From an uncultured Candidatus Saccharibacteria bacterium (GTDB lineage: Bacteria; Patescibacteriota; Saccharimonadia; Saccharimonadales; Saccharimonadaceae), in NCBI GenBank assembly GCA_938033695.1, contig CALHKE010000011.1, positions 17,051 through 81,050 of the forward strand: a stretch of 64,000 nucleotides of DNA. Reading direction: 5' to 3'. The notes under the pieces are model-generated. The model was not told the DNA's origin. It worked only from the letters and a program-made list of their open reading frames with translations, and searched no databases. Position numbers and translations under genes: made by a program. Shown piece after piece: positions 60,003-64,000 of the stretch (the stretch's first letter is position 1; each line of letters starts with the position of its first letter).

Positions 60003-60027
60003 CAAAAAACGCCCCACTCGGCGTTTT
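60003..60027 (-). terminator. Terminator of the SpoU methylase gene
   Basis: AACGCC-gagtgg-GGCGTTTTTT on the minus strand, just past the stop. Confidence 0.8.
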
Positions 60028-60031
60028 CATT

Positions 60032-60688
60032 TTAAGCATTTATCACGTTTTGCCGCACCCATTCGTACATTGCAATTCCCGCTGCCACCCCTACATTTAC
60101 CGACCTAGTCGAACCAAAAGACTCGATATAGCGCACATCGTCTGCCGCATTTACCAATTCTAGACTAATTCCATTACCCTCACTACCGAAAACTAGCGTA
60201 GAGTGGCTCTCAAAGCGTTTAAGACCCAAAGGTTTGGCACGCTCCACATTGTTTTCAATTGCTACCACTTCCCTTTTGCGCGCTCTTTGATCCGCCATAA
60301 ACTCTTCCATCGATGGCCAGTATACAATCTCTAGGTATTTGTCTGTACACATCGCTCCTCGACGATTATATTTACGTCGCCCCACAATATGCACCTTACT
60401 CACATTAAAATTATTTGCCGAGCGCACAATCGTCCCCGCATTAAAATCGTGGTCGACATTTTCGATCGCAATCTCCAGGCTATTTCGTTTTTCTGCCAGC
60501 CTCTCTTTCACCTCTTCGTTTGGCAGCCCCTTATACTCATCCACCAAATTACGGGTATCCATCTTCGCATCCAAAATCTCATCGCCTACGATTAAATTCC
60601 GGGTATCCATCTTCGCATCTAAAATCTCATCACCTAAAGATTCGCTGCTCAAGTTTTTGCTCAAATTTTCGTTTTCCAAATTATTCAT
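60032..60688 (-). CDS. SpoU/TrmH-family RNA 2'-O-methyltransferase
   Basis: A 218-residue SPOUT methylase with the three family motifs: HDFNAGTIVRSANNFNVSKV (motif 1), STLVFGSEGNGISLELVNAA (motif 2) and TRSVNVGVAAGIAMYEWVRQ (motif 3). It methylates a ribose in tRNA or rRNA; the site is unknown. The N-terminus holds an in-frame 16-residue duplication (GDEILDAKMDTRNL repeated; DNA 60552-60637, period 48) outside the catalytic domain. TATAAT at 60696-60701 lies 7 nt before the ATG. Confidence 0.92.
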   Translation of the reverse strand: MNNLENENLSKNLSSESLGDEILDAKMDTRNLIVGDEILDAKMDTRNLVDEYKGLPNEEVKERLAEKRNSLEIAIENVDHDFNAGTIVRSANNFNVSKVHIVGRRKYNRRGAMCTDKYLEIVYWPSMEEFMADQRARKREVVAIENNVERAKPLGLKRFESHSTLVFGSEGNGISLELVNAADDVRYIESFGSTRSVNVGVAAGIAMYEWVRQNVINA

Positions 60689-60736
60689 TACCTCTATTAT
60701 AACCTATTTTTAGGCTTCAATTTTATAAAAATCCAA

Positions 60737-60761
60737 GAAAAAAGGCTGGGTAATCCAGCCT
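60737..60761 (-). terminator. Terminator of the 60918 gene
   Basis: GGCTGG-attac-CCAGCC then TTTTTTC on the minus strand, about 155 nt past the stop. The rest of 60762-60917 is AT-rich with no gene seen. Confidence 0.75.
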
Positions 60762-60917
60762 CCGGAATTGTTTTATGTTGGTCAAATTATGTCTCGCTAA
60801 TTCCTTGGAAAATTTGATTTTTCGTCTTAAAATTTTTCAAATAACTTAAAAATAGTCCTAAATTAGAAATTGAAATTAAAATTGAAAATTAAAAATTAAA
60901 TTCTAGAATGAGTAAAA

Positions 60918-61568
60918 TTAGACCACGAATTTCAAAATTTTATCTCTAAAATTAATTTGCGCTTCCGCTTCCATTTGTAACTTTACCTTACTATCCAACG
61001 TTAAAATCTTCCGAAGCATTAATACATTTTTCAACAACAAACATTTTTTATCTCTTGTATGCAATAAAATTTGCTCCGTCTTCCGTAATTCCGGTCTTTC
61101 CCGCATAAAAAAACTGAATAGTTTATCTGTTGGAATTGAATCCGTTAAAATTATCGCCGAATCATCATTTACTTCTTCGATTTTGCGTTTTTCTACCCTA
61201 GTAGTTTTCTTCGATTCCACTAAACTAATTTCGCCACTATGCATATCATAGTCATAGTAGGCCATAAATAAGCAAAAATCTCCGTTCGCTAGTTTCACTT
61301 TACCAGTTAATTCCAAATCCATCGAACCCCTTACTCCTTGAATGGAGTCTATCTGTTCTAAATAAATCTGAAAATCCTGATTCATTGAACTACGTTGCAG
61401 CAAAATAGGAATTTTCTTCGTATCACTACAAAAAGCCTCAAAAAAATCCTCTTTTCGAACTGCTCTTGCGGTGGTAAAAATATAACATCTCTCCTTATAA
61501 TCTAATTCAAGGCAGAAATCTTTACCATTCCTCTCGTCTACTAATTTAATTTTCGACATGACGCTCAT
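60918..61568 (-). CDS. Hypothetical protein, 216 aa
   Basis: A soluble-looking protein with mixed beta and alpha character and no signal or membrane span. Segments such as IKLVDERNGKDFCLELDYKE and EQILLHTRDKKCLLLKNVLM give no known family. AAAGGAGGG precedes the ATG with good spacing; a second ATG three codons on is also possible. A TTGACA/TAAAAT promoter (61641-61669) gives it its own transcript, ending at 60737-60761. Nothing can be said about function. Confidence 0.7.
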   Translation of the reverse strand: MSVMSKIKLVDERNGKDFCLELDYKERCYIFTTARAVRKEDFFEAFCSDTKKIPILLQRSSMNQDFQIYLEQIDSIQGVRGSMDLELTGKVKLANGDFCLFMAYYDYDMHSGEISLVESKKTTRVEKRKIEEVNDDSAIILTDSIPTDKLFSFFMRERPELRKTEQILLHTRDKKCLLLKNVLMLRKILTLDSKVKLQMEAEAQINFRDKILKFVV

Positions 61569-61640
61569 AAAACCCTCCTTTTAAATAACCACTGCGTTCA
61601 CTCATCTCTCTTTGTTCGCAGTCCACAAAAAGACAACCCC

Positions 61641-61669
61641 ATTTTACCACAAAATGCTTAAGTTGTCAA
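61641..61669 (-). promoter_or_regulatory. Promoter of the 60918-61568 gene
   Basis: TTGACA (61664-61669), 17-bp spacer, TAAAAT (61641-61646); the -35 abuts the terminator of the antiporter gene. Confidence 0.8.
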
Positions 61670-61697
61670 AAAGGCACCTCTGTTACAAGGTGCCCTT
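61667..61697 (-). terminator. Terminator of the antiporter gene
   Basis: GGCACCT-tgtaacag-AGGTGCC then TTTTTG on the minus strand. Confidence 0.85.
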
Positions 61698-61774
61698 TAC
61701 TCCCCCAAATTTTATTCGTTTATTTTATCTGAAGCTACTTACGTCCCACAATTTCACGATTTCGTCAGTTTAAT

Positions 61775-62746
61775 TTATACAAGACTACTTGCAATCACGT
61801 AGCCATAATAGATCACAAATAGCACCAAAAACGCCAAGCCTTCTTTAAAACTAATTTTCTGATCATTCTTCGCAAAAATAAATAACACAATCGGTGAAAT
61901 CACTAGTGCCACCACATCGACAATCGAGAAGGCACTTCCCGCCACACCACCAAGAATCGCCACCGGCAAACCCGCCACGATTCCGATATTAAAAATATTT
62001 GAGCCCACGATATTACCAATCGCAATATCATATTCCCCTTTTTTCGTCGCAATCACCGAAGTCACCAACTCTGGAAGAGAGGTTCCAAGCGCCACGATAG
62101 TTAAAGAAATCAACCTCTGACTCACCCCAAAATTTGCCGCAATATCCGAAGCACCTCTCACCACCAAATCACTACCGAGAACTACAGCGAGTAAACCAAA
62201 CACAATCATCGCAATTGATTTAGCTAGATTTACTGGTTCCCCCTCGTCTTCCTCTTCCACCTTATTCGACTTACGACTCAGCATACCGAAAAGATAATAG
62301 ATAAAAATTCCGAAGAATAATAGTAAAATTACGCCATCCTGTCTAGTGAACAAATTTTCTGACAATCCGAACAATTTATCTGACAAAACCGCAGCAAATC
62401 CCAAAGTCATCAAGACCAAAACTGGGATTTCTTTTCGCACGGTCGCCGTCTTCACATGAAGCGCTCCCACCATTGCCGATACCCCTAAAATCAGTAGAAT
62501 ATTCAAGATATTGCTACCGATCACATTGCCGAGTAAAATATCGCCCTTCCCCGCCAAAATTGACTGAATACTCACTGCTAGTTCTGGTGCGCTCGTACCA
62601 AAAGATACAATCGTCAGGCCAATCAGCATCTTTGGCACCTTAAATTTTCTCGCCGTATCACTCGATCCGTCGACAAATACGTCTGCACCTTTTATCAGCA
62701 GGACAAATCCCACCAACAATAAAAATGCACTAAAAATTAATCCCAT
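61775..62746 (-). CDS. CaCA-family sodium/calcium-type antiporter
   Basis: A 323-residue polytopic membrane protein with about ten spans in two inverted halves. Each half has the alpha-repeat: SFGTSAPELAVSIQ with GNVIGSNILNILL, and ALGTSLPELVTSVIA with GNIVGSNIFNIGI. This is the YrbG-like cation antiporter group. Acidic residues in both PEL motifs are the expected ion ligands. The exchanged ion cannot be decided. A central acidic loop (KSNKVEEEDEGEPVN) divides the halves. It lies between the orphan gene at 62793 and its terminator. Confidence 0.92.
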   Translation of the reverse strand: MGLIFSAFLLLVGFVLLIKGADVFVDGSSDTARKFKVPKMLIGLTIVSFGTSAPELAVSIQSILAGKGDILLGNVIGSNILNILLILGVSAMVGALHVKTATVRKEIPVLVLMTLGFAAVLSDKLFGLSENLFTRQDGVILLLFFGIFIYYLFGMLSRKSNKVEEEDEGEPVNLAKSIAMIVFGLLAVVLGSDLVVRGASDIAANFGVSQRLISLTIVALGTSLPELVTSVIATKKGEYDIAIGNIVGSNIFNIGIVAGLPVAILGGVAGSAFSIVDVVALVISPIVLFIFAKNDQKISFKEGLAFLVLFVIYYGYVIASSLV

Positions 62747-62792
62747 TTTTATTTATTCTCCGTTAAACTCTTAATATTTTACCATGAGAATC

Positions 62793-63425
62793 TTACTCTA
62801 ACCATCTTTTTTTGGTATTCGCCTGCATAATTTCTGCTGTAACAGGCAGATATTCATTGACTGCCAAGTTTAATCTAAGGTCATACGCCTCAAATTCTTC
62901 ATTTTCGTATCTTTCACTGTGCATATAATGATAATTTCGTTCCATCCTTGATCGATAATTATCATCTTTCTCAATACCTTCAATTTGCATTCTAATATAT
63001 TCCAAAGTGGCCGTTTCCGGATATCCTAATATCTTCCCTATCTGATAATTTGCCTCAGTCCACACCTTCTTATCTAAAATTTCGCCGGTTTCCGACATAC
63101 TATTAAAAAATTCTCTGTGCCATTTCTGAAGTTCCAAGCACACTCGGGCAGTTTTCGCCAAATACAAATATTCAATTTCCTCATTACTAAATTTGTTCAA
63201 CTTTTCTCGAACTAAGTTTACCCCTAATTTGTTCAAAATTTCAAGAATTCTCTTATTATCCAACAATTTATTGTCCTCAATCCTGTCATTAATCAATAAT
63301 GCTGCTGGTTTGAGATCAATCAATACTCCTAAAACTCCTGTCAAGAAAGAAACCCCCAGCATTTTCTTCTCCTGATAAAAATCCAAGACTAACCCCTCTA
63401 ATTCCCGCAAAAGATCGATATTCAT
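62793..63425 (-). CDS. Orphan-family protein, paralogue of the island gene 12413-13243
   Basis: A 210-residue protein sharing VLIDLKPAAL, IGKILGYPETATLEYI and HSERYENEEFEAYDLRLNLA with the island protein at 12413. It lacks that protein's N-terminal extension. A frame opens at 63452, but TATACT at 63432-63437 lies 6 nt before the ATG at 63425 (MNIDLLRELEGL), the leaderless spacing. No known family. It sits between 16S rRNA and the antiporter gene. Confidence 0.78.
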   Translation of the reverse strand: MNIDLLRELEGLVLDFYQEKKMLGVSFLTGVLGVLIDLKPAALLINDRIEDNKLLDNKRILEILNKLGVNLVREKLNKFSNEEIEYLYLAKTARVCLELQKWHREFFNSMSETGEILDKKVWTEANYQIGKILGYPETATLEYIRMQIEGIEKDDNYRSRMERNYHYMHSERYENEEFEAYDLRLNLAVNEYLPVTAEIMQANTKKRWLE

Positions 63426-63450
63426 GTCAGCAGTATAACATAAAAGCCAC

Positions 63451-63477
63451 AAAAAAATCTCCTTTCGGAGATTTTTC
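63451..63477. terminator. Terminator downstream of 16S rRNA
   Basis: AAAATCTCC-gaaa-GGAGATTTTTTT hairpin about 160 nt past the 16S 3' end; symmetric. Between it and 16S are small hairpins such as ATTGTGT...ACACAAT and TTAAAC-ctta-GTTTAA, probable 3' trailer processing stems. Confidence 0.8.
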
Positions 63478-63633
63478 TTAACAACTCAGCTGTGCAATTC
63501 ATCGTCTGTTTTAGTAAGCTGTAAATCGTATCTTACTTACGTAAGCTATATTGTGTCTTAAGCTTATAAACACAATTACGACCGACCTAGATACATTAAA
63601 CCTTAGTTTAATGCTCATCAAATCCTTCTCTAG

Positions 63634-64000
<367 letters not shown>

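Overview
The window looks like a chromosomal segment of a candidate-phyla-radiation bacterium, most probably a Saccharibacterium (TM7). The reasons are very short housekeeping proteins, a rearranged dcw cluster, BspA-type and LPxTG surface proteins, a KGG-repeat protein and large orphan coiled-coil proteins. UGA is used as a stop (for example in the ATGA overlap of ftsW and murG), which argues against Gracilibacteria and Absconditabacteria. Phylum placement is an inference. The partial 16S rRNA at the right edge would settle it.

Layout. 0-2.2 kb: partial trmD, two tandem coiled-coil paralogues and an unknown promoter-to-terminator small RNA. 2.2-9.6 kb: obg and infB, separated by a two-gene BspA-like surface cassette (one copy broken by an in-frame stop) that is bracketed by related hairpin elements. 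9.7-13.3 kb: an accessory island on the opposite strand (RhuM, coiled coil, NUDIX, orphan family) bounded by near-identical repeats. 13.4-22.3 kb: a compact cell-wall/division cluster transcribed leftward (ftsI, mraY, ftsW, murG, ftsQ-like, then rsmH, tiny ORF, ftsL-like), with a cluster of DnaA-box-like 9-mers in its gap. 22.3-25.9 kb: rel, parB, parA, rplU. 26-31.4 kb: LPxTG protein, 1015-aa membrane protein, DUF5663-like protein and a 38-aa ORF, with repeated TTGAACA sites upstream. 31.8-43.2 kb: ileS, HD protein, nrdR, ftsZ, ftsA, map, two adenylate-kinase-like genes, rpsU, recJ. 43.2-51.9 kb: priA, def, fmt and a sufCBSU operon. 52-57 kb: tRNA-Asn, twin ~50-nt RNAs, membrane proteins with structured leaders, and an orphan surface protein. 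57-64 kb: rpsA, metallopeptidase-like gene, KGG protein, tRNA-Ala, tRNA-Ile, SpoU methylase, CaCA antiporter, orphan-family paralogue, and the 3' end of 16S rRNA followed by its own terminator.

The housekeeping genes cover peptidoglycan lipid-cycle and septation steps (MraY, MurG, FtsW, FtsI, FtsA, FtsZ), chromosome partition, N-terminal processing (Def, Fmt, Map) and Fe-S assembly. The accessory genes are mainly surface or membrane proteins that would fit a host-attached lifestyle.

Expression. About twenty transcription-unit-first genes have a TATAAT-like -10 box 6-9 nt before the ATG, so their mRNAs should be leaderless. Genes inside operons usually have Shine-Dalgarno sequences or overlap the preceding stop. 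The observations I rate highest are the twin RNAs at 52.2/53.1 kb, the covarying hairpin elements around the surface cassette, the leaderless rule, the island ends, and the NrdR without zinc-ribbon cysteines. Nothing here could be checked against databases or folded by program.
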